Positions 16,282 through 25,767 of a stretch of DNA of 36,204 nucleotides are shown piece after piece. Each line of letters starts with the position of its first letter. The first letter of the stretch is position 1. The notes under the pieces are model-generated. The model made no database searches and was not told where the DNA came from. It saw nothing but the letters and a program-made list of their open reading frames with translations. The DNA lies in contig SCRI01000049.1 in assembly GCA_004298675.1 (NCBI GenBank), forward strand, positions 1 to 36,204, given 5' to 3'. Origin of the DNA: a bacterium (GTDB lineage Bacteria; Vulcanimicrobiota; Vulcanimicrobiia; Vulcanimicrobiales; SCRA01). Position numbers and translations under genes: made by a program.

Positions 16282-19200
16282 ATGCGGCTCAAGTCGGTCA
16301 AACTCTTCGGCTTCAAGACGTTCGCAGAGAGCACGACGTTGGAGTTCGAGCCCGGAATCACCGCGGTCGTCGGCCCCAACGGGTCGGGCAAGTCGAACTT
16401 CGTCGAAGCGATCCGCTGGGTGTTGGGTGAGACCTCGACGCGCTCGCTGCGCAGCGCGAAGCTGGAAGACGTGATCTTTGCCGGTAACGAGCGCCGCAAG
16501 CCCTTGGGCCTAGCTGAAGTGGTGCTCACGTTCGACAACGAGAGCGGCCGGCTGCCGGTGGACTTTCGCGAGGTGGCGATCACGCGGCGCGCGTACCGTG
16601 CGGGCGAGAGCGAGTACTACATCAACCGCAATCAAGTGCGTCTGCGCGACGTGCTCGATCTGTTGATGGGCACGGGTCTTGGACCCGGCTCCTACGCCAT
16701 CGTTTCGCAGGGGCAGATCGACGCCATTCTCTCGTCTAAGCCGCAGGAGCGCCGCGAGCTGTTCGAAGAGACCTCCGGCGTCAACCGCTTTCTCGTCAAG
16801 AAGAAAGAGGCTACGCGCCGCTTGGAGCAGACCGAGCAGAACGCCATTCGTGTCAACGATCTGCTCAGCGAGCTCGAAAAGCAGGTGCCGGAGCTGGAGA
16901 CGCAGGTGCGGCGCGCCAAGCGCCACCGCCGTCTCTCCGAGCGTCTGCGCGACTTGGAGATATTGTCGTACTTGCGTAGCTCGGCTTCGCGGCGCGAAGA
17001 ACGCGAGCGGCTGCGCGCGCAGTTGGACGAAGGCGAGGCGCAGCGTGCGGCCGCGCAGGCGCAGGCCGCCGCGCGCAGCGCCGAGCTCTCCACCGCGCGC
17101 TACCGCTCCTATCAGCAGGAGTTGGCGCTAGAGGAGCAGCGCGCCGCCGCGCAGGCGGCGCGGGCGGAGCAGGCGCGTTTGGAGGCCGAGCTTTCCGCTG
17201 CAAGCGCGCGTTTGGAGGCACTGGAGGCGCAGTCGGCGCGGGCCGACGAGGGCGGGCAGCGCGCGGAGGAGGAGCGTGAGGCGCTGCAGGTGCGCCTGCG
17301 CGAAGTGGACGACGAGCGTGGACCGTTGACCGGGCAGGTGGAGCGTGCGCGCACTGACGAGGCGCAGGCGCAGGAGCGTGAGACGGCGCAGCGCCGCCGC
17401 CTGGAGGCGCTCTTCGGCGCGCTGCGCGACTTGGAAGCCAGCGTCGCCGAGCAGGCCGCGCGCGAGGCCGAGCGCCGCGCTCAGGCGGAGTCGGCGCGCA
17501 AGGAGTTGGAGCGGCTGCTCGCGGAGGCCGCCGAGGCGCGCCGCAGTGCGGAGGCGTTGGAGTCCGAGCTGGCGCGCAAGGAAGAGCACGTGCGCGCGCA
17601 ACGCGAGCGCATCGGTGAGTTGGAGGCGCGCGTCGAGCGCGCCGTAGCCGAGGAGAGCGCCGCCGGCGAGCGTGTGGCGCAGGCGCGCGAGCGTTACGCG
17701 CAGGTGCAGAGCGCGCTGAAGTCGCTGGCCGCCGAAGAGGCTGCCGCGACCTCGCGGCTGCACACGATCGAGGAGTTGGAAGCCTCATACGAAGGTCACG
17801 TCCCCGGCACGCGCGCGGTGGTGCAGGCGGCGGAGCGCGGAGACGTGGACGGCTTGATCGGCGTGGTCTCCAATCTCATCCAGGTCGACGAGCAGTACGC
17901 GCGCGCTCTGGATGTGGCCTTCGGCGCGCGCCTGTCGAACATCGTCGCGCGCGGCTCCGCCGACGCGGAGCAGGCCGTGGCCTGGCTCAAGCGCCACGAG
18001 GCCGGGCGCGCCACGTTCCTGCCGCTCGATTTGCTGGGGCGGCGCGCGGGCCGCACCCTGCCGTCGCAGTTACGCGGTCGCCATGGCGTGATCGCCTATG
18101 CGCACGAGCTGGTCACCTGCGATTCGGCCTATGCCGGCATCGTCGCGTTCTTGGTGGGCAACGTGCTGGTGGTGGACGAGTTGCGTACCGGTATCGCGCT
18201 CGTACGCAGCGGCGAAGTGCACGACTCCGTCGTGACGCTCGACGGCGATCAGATCATGGGTGGCGGCGCCATCACCGGCGGACGCTTCAAGCGCGAGCGC
18301 GCGATCCTGGAGCGGCGCGCGCAGGCGCAAGCGTTGCGGGGGCGCCTGCAGACGCTCAAGGCGGAGTTGGAGCGCAACGAGAGCATCGAGAGAGATCTGG
18401 CCGGTGAAGGGCAGACGGCCGCGGCCGAGTTCGAGCGCGCGCGCCGCCGCCACCAGGGCGAAGAGGTGGCGTTGGGACAGGCGCGTACGGCGCTGACCGC
18501 AGTAGTAGCCGAGGCGGAGCGGGCGCGGCGTGAGATCGCGACGCATCTCGAGAAAGGCGCCGCGCTGGTGAGCGCGTCGCGGGAGGCTGAGGGGCGTACG
18601 GCGGCGCTGGAGGCAGCCGTCTACAGCAGCGATGATACCGCCGCCGAGCGCGCGCGTCTGGAGCGTGACCTGGAGGCGGTTCGCGCGGCGGTGGCCGCTG
18701 CGGAGAGCGAACGTGCCGAGCGCGGTGCGGCCGCTACGGCGTTGCGCGAACGCCTGGCGGCCCTCTCGGCCGCACGCGATGCCGCCGCGGCACGTCTGGC
18801 GGCGCTGGACACCGATGCCGAACGCGCGCGCACCGCGCGCGACGCCGCTCGCGGTGAGTTGGAAGCGTTGCGCGGACGCCGTGGCGAGTTGGAGCAGAGC
18901 ACGCAGTCGGCGCGCGCGCACGCCGATGGGGCCGAGAGCGACGCCGTGCGCGCGCGCGGCGAGCGCGAGGGGCTGACGGCTCGCGTGACGGAGTTGGAGG
19001 CGGCGGTGCGCGAGGCGGAACACCGCGAGCGCGAGCTCTCGCAGTCGCTGGAGTCGGCGCGCATTCGCTTCGCTGAGATCGAGGCCGAGCTCAACGTGCT
19101 GGCGCAGACGTTCGCACAGCATCCCGCCACCGAGCAGGAGCAGGGTGACGTGCTCTCGCGCTACGCTGACTACGACGGCGACCCCGCCGCCGACGTCCCC

Positions 19201-19833
19201 AAGCTGCGCGAGGACCTTGCGCGTTTGGCCAACGTCAATCTCAACGCCGAGTCGGATCTGGAGGCGCTGGCGGAGCGCGAGCGCTTCCTCAAAGAACAGA
19301 TGGACGACCTGCATGCCGCGCGCGAGAAACTGCTGGCGGTGATCGCGGAGATCGAGTCCAGCGCGCAGGAAACGTTCAACAAGACCTTCGAAGCGGTACA
19401 GGCGTCCTTTACCGAGACGTTCGCGCGTCTCTTCCCGGGCGGCGTGGCACGCATGTGGCAGACCGATCCCGAGCATCTCTCGGAGACGGGGATCGAGATC
19501 GCCGTCGCGCCGCCGGGCAAGAAGATGATGAGCCTGCAGGCGCTTTCCGGCGGCGAGCGCGCGATGGTATCGGTGGCGCTGATCTTCGCGATCCTGAAGG
19601 TGAAGCCCAGCCCGTTCTATCTCTTCGACGAGATCGATGCGGCGCTGGATGAGGCCAACGTGAGCCGCTTCAGCGATTTGGTCAAGGAGTTCGCGCAGGA
19701 GTCGCAATTACTGATCGTCACGCACAACAAGCGCACGATGGAGTTAGCCGATCGCATCTACGGCGTGACGATGCGCGAGCCCGGCATCTCCACGATCGTC
19801 AGCGCACGTTTGGAGGCCGCCGACGTTGCCTAG
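16282..19833 (+). CDS. smc: Chromosome segregation ATPase SMC
   Basis: Condensin-type ATPase that forms the Smc-ScpAB complex organising and segregating the chromosome. The 1183-residue protein is full length: N-terminal head with Walker A GPNGSGKSN near residue 35, a long coiled coil very rich in Ala, Arg and Glu, a hinge at about residues 500-650 (EGHVPGTRAVVQAA ... ITGGRFKRE), a second coiled coil, and the C-terminal head with ABC signature LSGGERAMV and Walker B FYLFDEIDAALDEANV. It starts 7 bp after rnc. Its last 8 bp overlap purH, where ftsY would be in many genomes. scpA/scpB are not in the window. Confidence 0.97.
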   Translation: MRLKSVKLFGFKTFAESTTLEFEPGITAVVGPNGSGKSNFVEAIRWVLGETSTRSLRSAKLEDVIFAGNERRKPLGLAEVVLTFDNESGRLPVDFREVAITRRAYRAGESEYYINRNQVRLRDVLDLLMGTGLGPGSYAIVSQGQIDAILSSKPQERRELFEETSGVNRFLVKKKEATRRLEQTEQNAIRVNDLLSELEKQVPELETQVRRAKRHRRLSERLRDLEILSYLRSSASRREERERLRAQLDEGEAQRAAAQAQAAARSAELSTARYRSYQQELALEEQRAAAQAARAEQARLEAELSAASARLEALEAQSARADEGGQRAEEEREALQVRLREVDDERGPLTGQVERARTDEAQAQERETAQRRRLEALFGALRDLEASVAEQAAREAERRAQAESARKELERLLAEAAEARRSAEALESELARKEEHVRAQRERIGELEARVERAVAEESAAGERVAQARERYAQVQSALKSLAAEEAAATSRLHTIEELEASYEGHVPGTRAVVQAAERGDVDGLIGVVSNLIQVDEQYARALDVAFGARLSNIVARGSADAEQAVAWLKRHEAGRATFLPLDLLGRRAGRTLPSQLRGRHGVIAYAHELVTCDSAYAGIVAFLVGNVLVVDELRTGIALVRSGEVHDSVVTLDGDQIMGGGAITGGRFKRERAILERRAQAQALRGRLQTLKAELERNESIERDLAGEGQTAAAEFERARRRHQGEEVALGQARTALTAVVAEAERARREIATHLEKGAALVSASREAEGRTAALEAAVYSSDDTAAERARLERDLEAVRAAVAAAESERAERGAAATALRERLAALSAARDAAAARLAALDTDAERARTARDAARGELEALRGRRGELEQSTQSARAHADGAESDAVRARGEREGLTARVTELEAAVREAEHRERELSQSLESARIRFAEIEAELNVLAQTFAQHPATEQEQGDVLSRYADYDGDPAADVPKLREDLARLANVNLNAESDLEALAERERFLKEQMDDLHAAREKLLAVIAEIESSAQETFNKTFEAVQASFTETFARLFPGGVARMWQTDPEHLSETGIEIAVAPPGKKMMSLQALSGGERAMVSVALIFAILKVKPSPFYLFDEIDAALDEANVSRFSDLVKEFAQESQLLIVTHNKRTMELADRIYGVTMREPGISTIVSARLEAADVA

Positions 19834-21397
19834 TCCCCGGAATGCCTTACTCTCCGTCTCCGATCGCACGGGATTGATCGATCTGGGACGCGCGCTGCGC
19901 GGCGCTGGTTACACCATCTATGCCACCGGCGGAACGCAGGCGTTTCTCGCGCAGCGCGGCATCGAGGCGGTGGAGATCGGAGAGCTGACGGGCTTCCCGG
20001 CGTTGGCGGACGGCCGCGTGAAGACGCTGCACCCCAAAGTGTTTGCCGGCATTCTGGCGGATCGCGAGAAGCCGCGCCACCTGCAAGAGTTGACGGAGCA
20101 CGCTATCCCGCGCATCGACGTGGTAGTCTGCAACCTCTATCCCTTTGAGGCCACGGTGGGCCGCCCCGGCGTCACCATCGGCGAGGCCATCGAGCAGATC
20201 GACATCGGCGGCGTCTCGCTCATTCGCGCCGCCGCGAAGAACTTCGCCGGTGAGCTCTGCGTGCTGGTGGACCCCGACCAGTACCCCGCCTTCATCGAGC
20301 ATCTGCAAAGCGGCCGTTACCCGGACACGCAAGAGCGTAAAGCGCTGGCCGTGCGCGCCTTCGAGCGCGTGGCGGAGTACGACGCCGCCATCGCGCGCTA
20401 CATGGAGGCGGGGCAGAGCGGTGCGGCGCTGCCGGGGTCGCTGGCGCTGACGATGCCGCTGGAGTCGCCGCTGCGTTACGGTGAAAATCCGCAGGCGCGT
20501 GCCGCGTTCTACCTTCCGGCGGGGCAACCGTTCCCCAAGCAGCTGCAAGGGAAGGCGCTCTCCTACAACAACCTGTTGGACTTGGACGCGGCGCTGCGCC
20601 TGTTGGCGCGTCCCACGGTGCCCGCCGGCCACCCCGGCTTGAGCGCCGGCGCGAGCACGCGCGTGGCGATCGTGAAGCATACCGTGCCCTGCGGCGTGGC
20701 CGAGCGCGCGAGTGTGGGTGAGGCGGTGCGCGTCGCGCTCGACGCCGACCGCATCTCGGCCTTCGGCGGCATCGTGGCCTCCGACGCACCGATCGACGGC
20801 GAAGCCGCGAACGCCCTGGGGGCGTTCTTTCTGGAGATCGTGGCGGCGCCGGCGTTCACGCCCGACGCGCTGGCGGTCTTCGCCAAGAAGAAGAATCTAC
20901 GCGTGCTGCTGGTGGAGCCCTCGCTGCCGCGCCGCCTGCTGGGCGAGCTGCGCGTGCGCAGCGCCCTGGGCGGCGTGCTGGCCGACGAGCCCGATCCCAG
21001 CAACGCGCCGGAAGCGTGGGAGGTCGTCTCCAAGCGCGTGCCGGAGGGGCGCGAGTGGAGCGATTTGCTCTTCGCCTGGGGCATCGTGCGCTGGGTGAAA
21101 TCCAACGGCGCGGTGATCGCCAAGGACCGTGTGAGTTGGGGCGTTTGCGGCGGGCAGACCAACCGCGTCTGGGCCGTGAGCATCGCCGGAGAGCGCGCGG
21201 GCGAGCACGCGCGCGGAGCCGTCTGCGCCACTGATGGCTTCTTTCCGTTTGCCGACGGGTTGGAGGCGGCGGCAGCGGCCGGCTGCACCGCCGTCGTCGC
21301 GCCGCGCGGCTCCATCCGTGACGCCGAGGTGGTCGCCGCCGCGGACCGCGCCGGCATCGCGCTGGTCTTCTCGACCCACCGGTTCTTCCTGCATTGA
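19826..21397 (+). CDS. purH: Bifunctional AICAR formyltransferase / IMP cyclohydrolase
   Basis: Carries out the last two steps of de novo purine synthesis, AICAR to FAICAR to IMP. The 523-residue protein has the IMP cyclohydrolase domain first (LLSVSDRTGL, YATGGTQ, VKTLHPKVFAGIL) and the transformylase domain from about residue 200, with LRYGENPQA, LSYNNLLDLDAA and KHTVPCGVA (usually KHTNPCG). The start is TTG at 19826, supported by GGAGG 9 nt upstream inside smc. The gene overlaps smc by 8 bp and the next gene by 4 bp (TTGA), so it is part of the fabF-rnc-smc operon. Confidence 0.95.
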   Translation: MPSPRNALLSVSDRTGLIDLGRALRGAGYTIYATGGTQAFLAQRGIEAVEIGELTGFPALADGRVKTLHPKVFAGILADREKPRHLQELTEHAIPRIDVVVCNLYPFEATVGRPGVTIGEAIEQIDIGGVSLIRAAAKNFAGELCVLVDPDQYPAFIEHLQSGRYPDTQERKALAVRAFERVAEYDAAIARYMEAGQSGAALPGSLALTMPLESPLRYGENPQARAAFYLPAGQPFPKQLQGKALSYNNLLDLDAALRLLARPTVPAGHPGLSAGASTRVAIVKHTVPCGVAERASVGEAVRVALDADRISAFGGIVASDAPIDGEAANALGAFFLEIVAAPAFTPDALAVFAKKKNLRVLLVEPSLPRRLLGELRVRSALGGVLADEPDPSNAPEAWEVVSKRVPEGREWSDLLFAWGIVRWVKSNGAVIAKDRVSWGVCGGQTNRVWAVSIAGERAGEHARGAVCATDGFFPFADGLEAAAAAGCTAVVAPRGSIRDAEVVAAADRAGIALVFSTHRFFLH

Positions 21398-22338
21398 GCG
21401 GCCTGCCGACCGTCGACGACGTCCGCGCGGCACGCGAACGCCTCGCCCCCTACGTGCGCCGCACACCCACGTACGCGCACGACGCGATCGCCTTCAAGTT
21501 GGAGTTGCTCCAGGTTACCGGGTCGTTCAAAGTGCGCGGCGCCTTCAACGCGGTCTTGCAGTTGCCGCCGGAGCAACACGCGCGCGGCGTGGTGGCGGTG
21601 AGCGCGGGGAATCACGGCTTGGCCGTGGCCCATGTCGGCAAGACGTTGGGTATTCGAGCCACGGTGGCGATGCCGGAGAGTGCCCCGGCGCGGACGGTGG
21701 AGCGCATGCGCGCCGATGGGGCCGAGGTGATGCTGCTGCCGACGGTAGCGGAGGCGTTCGCGCTGGCCGAGGAGCGGCGCGCGCAGGGCCAGACGCTGAT
21801 CCATCCCTATGATGACCCGCGCGTGATGGCGGGGCAGGGCACGATCGGTTTCGAGTTGCTAGAGGACGTTCCGGATCTGGAGACGCTGGTGATCTCCGTC
21901 GGCGGTGGCGGACTGATCGCGGGCATTGCGACGGTGGTCAAGGCCTTGCGGCCGCGCGTGCGCATCTACGGCGTGGAGACGGCCGGCGCCGATACCATGC
22001 GCCAGGCCTTGGATGCCGGTGAACCCGTGACGCTGCCCGCGATCACCTCGATCGCCACGACGCTGGGCGCGCCCTACGTCTCGCCGGCCACCTTCGATGC
22101 CGCCCAGCGCTTGCTGGAAGACGTGTTCGTGGTCAGCGACGCCCAGGCGATCGAAGGGATGCTGGCGGCGCAGGAGGCGCTGAGCGTGCTCCCGGAGCCG
22201 GCGGCCGCATGCGGGTACGCCGCCGTGCTCGCGGGGCTGGTGCCGCGGCCGCACCGGGGCACGCTAGCCATCTTGCTCTGTGGCGGCAACGTCAGCATCG
22301 ACGACCTCGTACGCTGGCGGTCGACGCTCACCGTATAG
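21394..22338 (+). CDS. Threonine/serine dehydratase-like PLP enzyme (short form)
   Basis: Fold-type II PLP enzyme of 314 residues. The PLP lysine is in TGSFKVRGAFNAV near residue 45, the catalytic neighbourhood is VSAGNHGLAVAH, and the phosphate-binding glycine loop is SVGGGGLIAGI near residue 170. The protein stops after the catalytic domain and has no C-terminal ACT regulatory domain, so it resembles catabolic TdcB, serine racemase or threo-3-hydroxyaspartate dehydratase more than biosynthetic IlvA. Substrate cannot be decided from the sequence. The start is TTG at 21394, overlapping the purH stop (TTGA), without a separate promoter. Confidence 0.85.
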   Translation: MSGLPTVDDVRAARERLAPYVRRTPTYAHDAIAFKLELLQVTGSFKVRGAFNAVLQLPPEQHARGVVAVSAGNHGLAVAHVGKTLGIRATVAMPESAPARTVERMRADGAEVMLLPTVAEAFALAEERRAQGQTLIHPYDDPRVMAGQGTIGFELLEDVPDLETLVISVGGGGLIAGIATVVKALRPRVRIYGVETAGADTMRQALDAGEPVTLPAITSIATTLGAPYVSPATFDAAQRLLEDVFVVSDAQAIEGMLAAQEALSVLPEPAAACGYAAVLAGLVPRPHRGTLAILLCGGNVSIDDLVRWRSTLTV

Positions 22339-22622
22339 TGGCCACCTACGTCTTGGCTCTGATCGGCTGCGCGGTGGTCTTCGGTGGCCTGGCGCAGTAC
22401 GGGCAGATCCAGATGGCCAGCTGGGATCCCGAGGGTTTGGCGGCCGTTCCCGCGCTGCTGCGGGGGGTGAGCGTCGCGGGAACGCTCGTGATTCCGGCAT
22501 TCTTGGCCTCCCGCAGGCTGCGGGCGCTGGGGGCCTTCCTGTTCGGGCTCGTGGCGGCCGTCCTGGTCACGGGCCCCATCTTTGCCTTGCTGGCTTTGGA
22601 GGGCCGGCTGCCGCATTTTTGA
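22338..22622 (+). CDS. Small membrane protein, function unknown
   Basis: Predicted protein of 94 residues with three hydrophobic segments at about residues 3-20, 36-58 and 64-88, separated by short loops with a few basic residues. The start is GTG at 22338, whose first base is the last base of the preceding TAG, so translation is probably coupled. The frame is open further upstream, but that part lies over the dehydratase gene and is arginine-rich, typical of a shadow frame. I do not recognise a family. It is the last gene of the plus-strand operon that begins with fabF. Confidence 0.65.
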   Translation: MATYVLALIGCAVVFGGLAQYGQIQMASWDPEGLAAVPALLRGVSVAGTLVIPAFLASRRLRALGAFLFGLVAAVLVTGPIFALLALEGRLPHF

Positions 22623-22768
22623 GTGGGCTTGCTCGTCCGCTCTTTTTCTGCTACTTTGGTCTTAGTCTAAGGGTTTGAGTCTCTCGGTTCTGTGGTTGCG
22701 ATCCTAGCTGACGTAGACGATCCCCGACGATGTTTGATCACTACTCAGCATAAGGATAACCATCCAGA

Positions 22769-23083
22769 ATGTACCAAGACGAAACCCTCACCTGCGTCGA
22801 CTGTGCGCGTCCGTTCACGTTCAGCGCCGGCGAGCAGGAGTTTTTTGCGCAGAAAGGCTTTACCAACAAGCCGTCGCGTTGCCCCGACTGTCGCTCCGCG
22901 CGTAAGGCGCAGCGCGGCGGTGGCGGCGGCGGTGGCGGTAGCTACGGCGGCGGACGTCCGCAGCGCGAGATGTACACCGTGACCTGCAGCCGTTGCGGGA
23001 ACGAGGCCCAGGTCCCGTTCCAGCCGCGCGGTGACCGTCCGGTCTACTGCCGCGACTGCTTCCAGTCGGCAAACCGCTACTAA
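22769..23083 (+). CDS. Double zinc-ribbon protein
   Basis: A 104-residue protein with two zinc ribbons joined by a glycine hinge. The first ribbon is CVDCARPF ... CPDC (residues 9-41) and the second CSRCGNEAQVPF ... YCRDCF (residues 73-99). A run of eight glycines plus a SYGGG repeat at about residues 48-62 lies between. The pattern CxxC-GxxxxVPF is that of the CxxC-x17-CxxC (zf_Tbcl-like) ribbons common in Chloroflexi, Firmicutes and candidate phyla, often as small abundant proteins, possibly nucleic-acid binding. AAGGA lies 12 nt upstream of the ATG. It is separated from the upstream operon by 146 bp and ends at a hairpin, so it is probably monocistronic. Confidence 0.85.
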   Translation: MYQDETLTCVDCARPFTFSAGEQEFFAQKGFTNKPSRCPDCRSARKAQRGGGGGGGGSYGGGRPQREMYTVTCSRCGNEAQVPFQPRGDRPVYCRDCFQSANRY

Positions 23084-23105
23084 GCACTAGCGCGCGAAAC
23101 ACACG

Positions 23106-23129
23106 GAGGGGCGGCCTTGGCCGCCCCTC
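23106..23129. terminator. Bidirectional hairpin between convergent genes
   Basis: GAGGGGCGGCC and GGCCGCCCCTC form a perfect 11-bp inverted repeat around TT, in the 60-bp gap between the zinc-ribbon gene (+) and acetoacetyl-CoA synthetase (-). The T-run is poor on both sides, so it is a terminator by position and stability rather than a textbook one. Confidence 0.6.
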
Positions 23130-23143
23130 TCGCGTTCATTACC

Positions 23144-25132
23144 CTAGCCGGCGGCCGTTCGCGCCGCTGCGAACTCCAAGAACCAGTCCAGTGAGGCCGG
23201 GTTGGCCATGGCATCGACGGAGAGCGAGCGCTCGGGCGGCATGCCCAAGAGAATCCGTTTGACTGGAACCTCCAGGCGTTTACCGGTGAGGTTCTTCGGC
23301 ACGTCCGGCACCTGGTAGATCGCGTCGGGTACGAAGCGCGGTGAGACGCGCTCGCGGATGGCGGTGGCGATGCGCTCGCGCAGTTCGTCGTCGAGCACTG
23401 CGTGCTCGCGCAGGCGTACGAACAGCGGCATGAACGACTCGCGGCCGAGAAATTCCAAATCCACGACCAGGCTTTCGAGCACGTCGTCGATCGCTTCGAC
23501 GGCACGATAGATCTCGATCGTGCCCAAACGCACGCCGCGGCGGTTGATGGTGGCATCGGAACGGCCGTAAATCACGACGCCGCCGCTGGGCGTAACGGAG
23601 ATCCAGTCGCCGTGGCGCCAGATGCCGGGGTAGACGGTGAAGTAGCTCTCGCGGTAGCGCGTGCCTGCGGAATCGTTCCAGAAATACAGCGGCATCGAGG
23701 GCATCGGTTCCATGATGGCAAGCTCACCCACGCTGTCCGTCAGCGGCACGCCGCGCTCGTTGAGCGCCTCCGCGCGCGCGCCTAAGGTACGGCATTGGAT
23801 CTCGCCGGCGCGCACGGGCAGTAGCGGAGAGCCGCCGACGAAGGCCGTGGCTACCTCCGTGCCGCCGGCCACCGACGCCAGATAGAGATCGCGCTTGACG
23901 TGCTCGTAGACCCACGTAAACTGCTCGGCGGTCAGCGGTGAGCCGGTGGTGCTGACGGACTGCAGCGCGCGCAGATCGTGGTCGCGCGAAGGTTCTAGTC
24001 CCGCTTTCATGCAGGCGGCGATGAAAGCGGGGCTGGTGCCGAAGAGCGTGATCCGCGCCTGCTGTGCAAGCTGCCACAGTACAGCGCTGTCTGGATAGGC
24101 GGGGTTACCGTCGTACAGTACGATCGTCGCGCCGGCGAGCAGTCCGCCCGCGAGGATGTTCCACATGATCCAGCCGGTCGTGGTGAACCAGAAGAAACGG
24201 TCACCAGGGTGCAGGTTGGAGTGCAGCGTGAGGAACTTCAGGTGCTCGATCAGCACGCCGCCGTGACCGTGCGCCACGGCCTTGGGCAGCCCGGTGGAGC
24301 CTGAGGAGTAGACCACCCACAGCGGATGGTCGAAGGGCACCGGCTCGAAGGTGAGCGTCGCGTTACCGTTCATCGCCAGCAGATCGTTCCAGACGATGGC
24401 GCCGGGGATGGCCGTGGAGCCGGCATAGGGAGTGTCGTTATCGTCCAGGTAGGGTACGGCGATGGTGAAGCGCAGGCTGGGCAGCGCCTCTTGGATGCGG
24501 TGCACCTCCTCGGCGCGCTCGAAGCGTTTCCCGTTGTAGTAGTAGCCGTCGACGGCGATCAGCACGGTGGGGTCGAGCTGCTTGAAGCGGTCGATGACAC
24601 TGGGCGTGCCGAAGTCCGGCGAACTGCTGGACCAAGTGGCGCCGATAGAGGCGCACGCTAAGAATGCGATGATTGCTTGCGGGATGTTGGGCAGGTAGGC
24701 CACCACGCGGTCACCGCTCTTGATGCCCAAACCGCGTAGCGCCGCGGCGCAAGCGGCGACCTCGCGCTCCAACTCTTTCCACGAGATCTCGCGCAGGGTG
24801 CGGCGTTCGGATTGGAAGAGCAGGGCGGGATGCTCCGGCGTGGCGTTACGGAAGACGTGCTCGGCGTAGTTGAGCGTGGCACCTTCGAACCAGCGCGCCC
24901 CCGGCATCGCATGCGAGGAGAGCACCGCGCGGTACCGCGTGTGCGCGTGAATGTCGAAGAACTCCCAGAGCGAGGCCCAGAAGTCTTCCACGCGCTGCGT
25001 CGACCACTGCCAGAGTTCGTCGTACGTGCCCAGGTGCAGGTTGCGATGCGTCTCCAGCCAGTGTAGATAGCGCGTGAGGTTGGCGGCAGAACGAAACTCC
25101 GCCGGGGGATCCCAGAGGACCGGATGCTCCAT
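23144..25132 (-). CDS. Acetoacetyl-CoA synthetase
   Basis: ANL-superfamily ligase that activates acetoacetate with ATP and CoA, feeding ketone bodies or PHB breakdown products into central metabolism. The 662-residue length fits. An acetyl-CoA-synthetase-type N-terminus (LWDPPAEF, then WQWSTQRVEDFWASLWEFF) is followed by the phosphate loop VVYSSGSTGLPKAV, the FWFTTTGWIMWN motif typical of this subfamily, SVAGGTEVATAFVGG, and the C-terminal GRSDATINRRGVRLGT with the usual lysine region NLTGKRLEVPVK. The frame is open to 25441, but the ATG at 25132 gives the family start and avoids the upstream GNAT gene, 17 bp away. It is co-transcribed with two small genes upstream. Confidence 0.88.
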   Translation of the reverse strand: MEHPVLWDPPAEFRSAANLTRYLHWLETHRNLHLGTYDELWQWSTQRVEDFWASLWEFFDIHAHTRYRAVLSSHAMPGARWFEGATLNYAEHVFRNATPEHPALLFQSERRTLREISWKELEREVAACAAALRGLGIKSGDRVVAYLPNIPQAIIAFLACASIGATWSSSSPDFGTPSVIDRFKQLDPTVLIAVDGYYYNGKRFERAEEVHRIQEALPSLRFTIAVPYLDDNDTPYAGSTAIPGAIVWNDLLAMNGNATLTFEPVPFDHPLWVVYSSGSTGLPKAVAHGHGGVLIEHLKFLTLHSNLHPGDRFFWFTTTGWIMWNILAGGLLAGATIVLYDGNPAYPDSAVLWQLAQQARITLFGTSPAFIAACMKAGLEPSRDHDLRALQSVSTTGSPLTAEQFTWVYEHVKRDLYLASVAGGTEVATAFVGGSPLLPVRAGEIQCRTLGARAEALNERGVPLTDSVGELAIMEPMPSMPLYFWNDSAGTRYRESYFTVYPGIWRHGDWISVTPSGGVVIYGRSDATINRRGVRLGTIEIYRAVEAIDDVLESLVVDLEFLGRESFMPLFVRLREHAVLDDELRERIATAIRERVSPRFVPDAIYQVPDVPKNLTGKRLEVPVKRILLGMPPERSLSVDAMANPASLDWFLEFAAARTAAG

Positions 25133-25149
25133 GATTGCGCGTCCTACGG

Positions 25150-25752
25150 TCAGCGGCCCAGCCTGTCCTCCAGGCCTGTCTTGACCGTTGGCCACTCCGT
25201 GTCGATGATGCTGAACATCACGGTGTCGCGGACGAAACCGTCGTAGGGGCGGATCATGTGCCTGCGCAGCACCCCTTCGCGCACGCCGCCGATACGTTCG
25301 ATGGCGCGCTGCGAGCGCAAGTTGCGCGCATCGGTCTTGATCTGCACGCGGATGGCGCCCTGCGCTTCGAAGGCATGGCGCAACAGCAGATACTTGCACT
25401 CGGTGTTGATCGCGGTGCGCCGCGCTGCGGCACCCAGCCACGTCCAGCCGATCTCCAAGCCGCGTTCGGGACGCCGGATGTCCAGGTAGCGGGTGGACCC
25501 GGCGACGCTCCCGCTTTTGCGGTCGATGATGGCGAAAGGGATCTGGCTGCCGTTACGCGCATCGGCCAGCGCCCGTTCGATGAAGATGCGCGCGTCGTCG
25601 AGCGTACGCAATGGCGGGATGAAGAGATAGAGCCAGAGCTCCTCCTCGCGGCCAGCCTCCAGCAAGCCCGCTGCGTGCGCCAGGGCCAGCGGCTCCAGGC
25701 GCGCGTGCGTGCCTTCCAGAGTGACTGGCTTAGGATCGAACGGAAGGGTCAT
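25150..25752 (-). CDS. GNAT-family N-acetyltransferase (RimJ/RimL type)
   Basis: A 200-residue acetyltransferase with the pattern of the RimJ/RimL-like Acetyltransf_3 family: the N-terminal strand LEGTHARLEPL, the beta4 segment (YLDIRRPERGLEIGWTWLG), the acetyl-CoA region around AARRTAINTECKYLL, and RVQIKTDARNLRSQRAIERIGG near residue 150. Relatives act on protein N-termini or small molecules; the substrate here is unknown. It is 15 bp downstream of the zinc-ribbon gene and 17 bp upstream of acetoacetyl-CoA synthetase. Confidence 0.85.
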   Translation of the reverse strand: MTLPFDPKPVTLEGTHARLEPLALAHAAGLLEAGREEELWLYLFIPPLRTLDDARIFIERALADARNGSQIPFAIIDRKSGSVAGSTRYLDIRRPERGLEIGWTWLGAAARRTAINTECKYLLLRHAFEAQGAIRVQIKTDARNLRSQRAIERIGGVREGVLRRHMIRPYDGFVRDTVMFSIIDTEWPTVKTGLEDRLGR

Positions 25753-25767
25753 GCGCCCGGCACGCCG

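Noticed and set aside
18070-19707. Long antisense open frame (545 codons) opposite smc
   Set aside because: It is a by-product of GC-rich third positions in smc: arginine/leucine-rich, no ribosome site, and smc is unmistakable on the other strand.
22914-22959. GGC/GGT tandem repeat in the zinc-ribbon gene as a separate repeat feature
   Set aside because: It simply encodes the glycine hinge between the two zinc ribbons.
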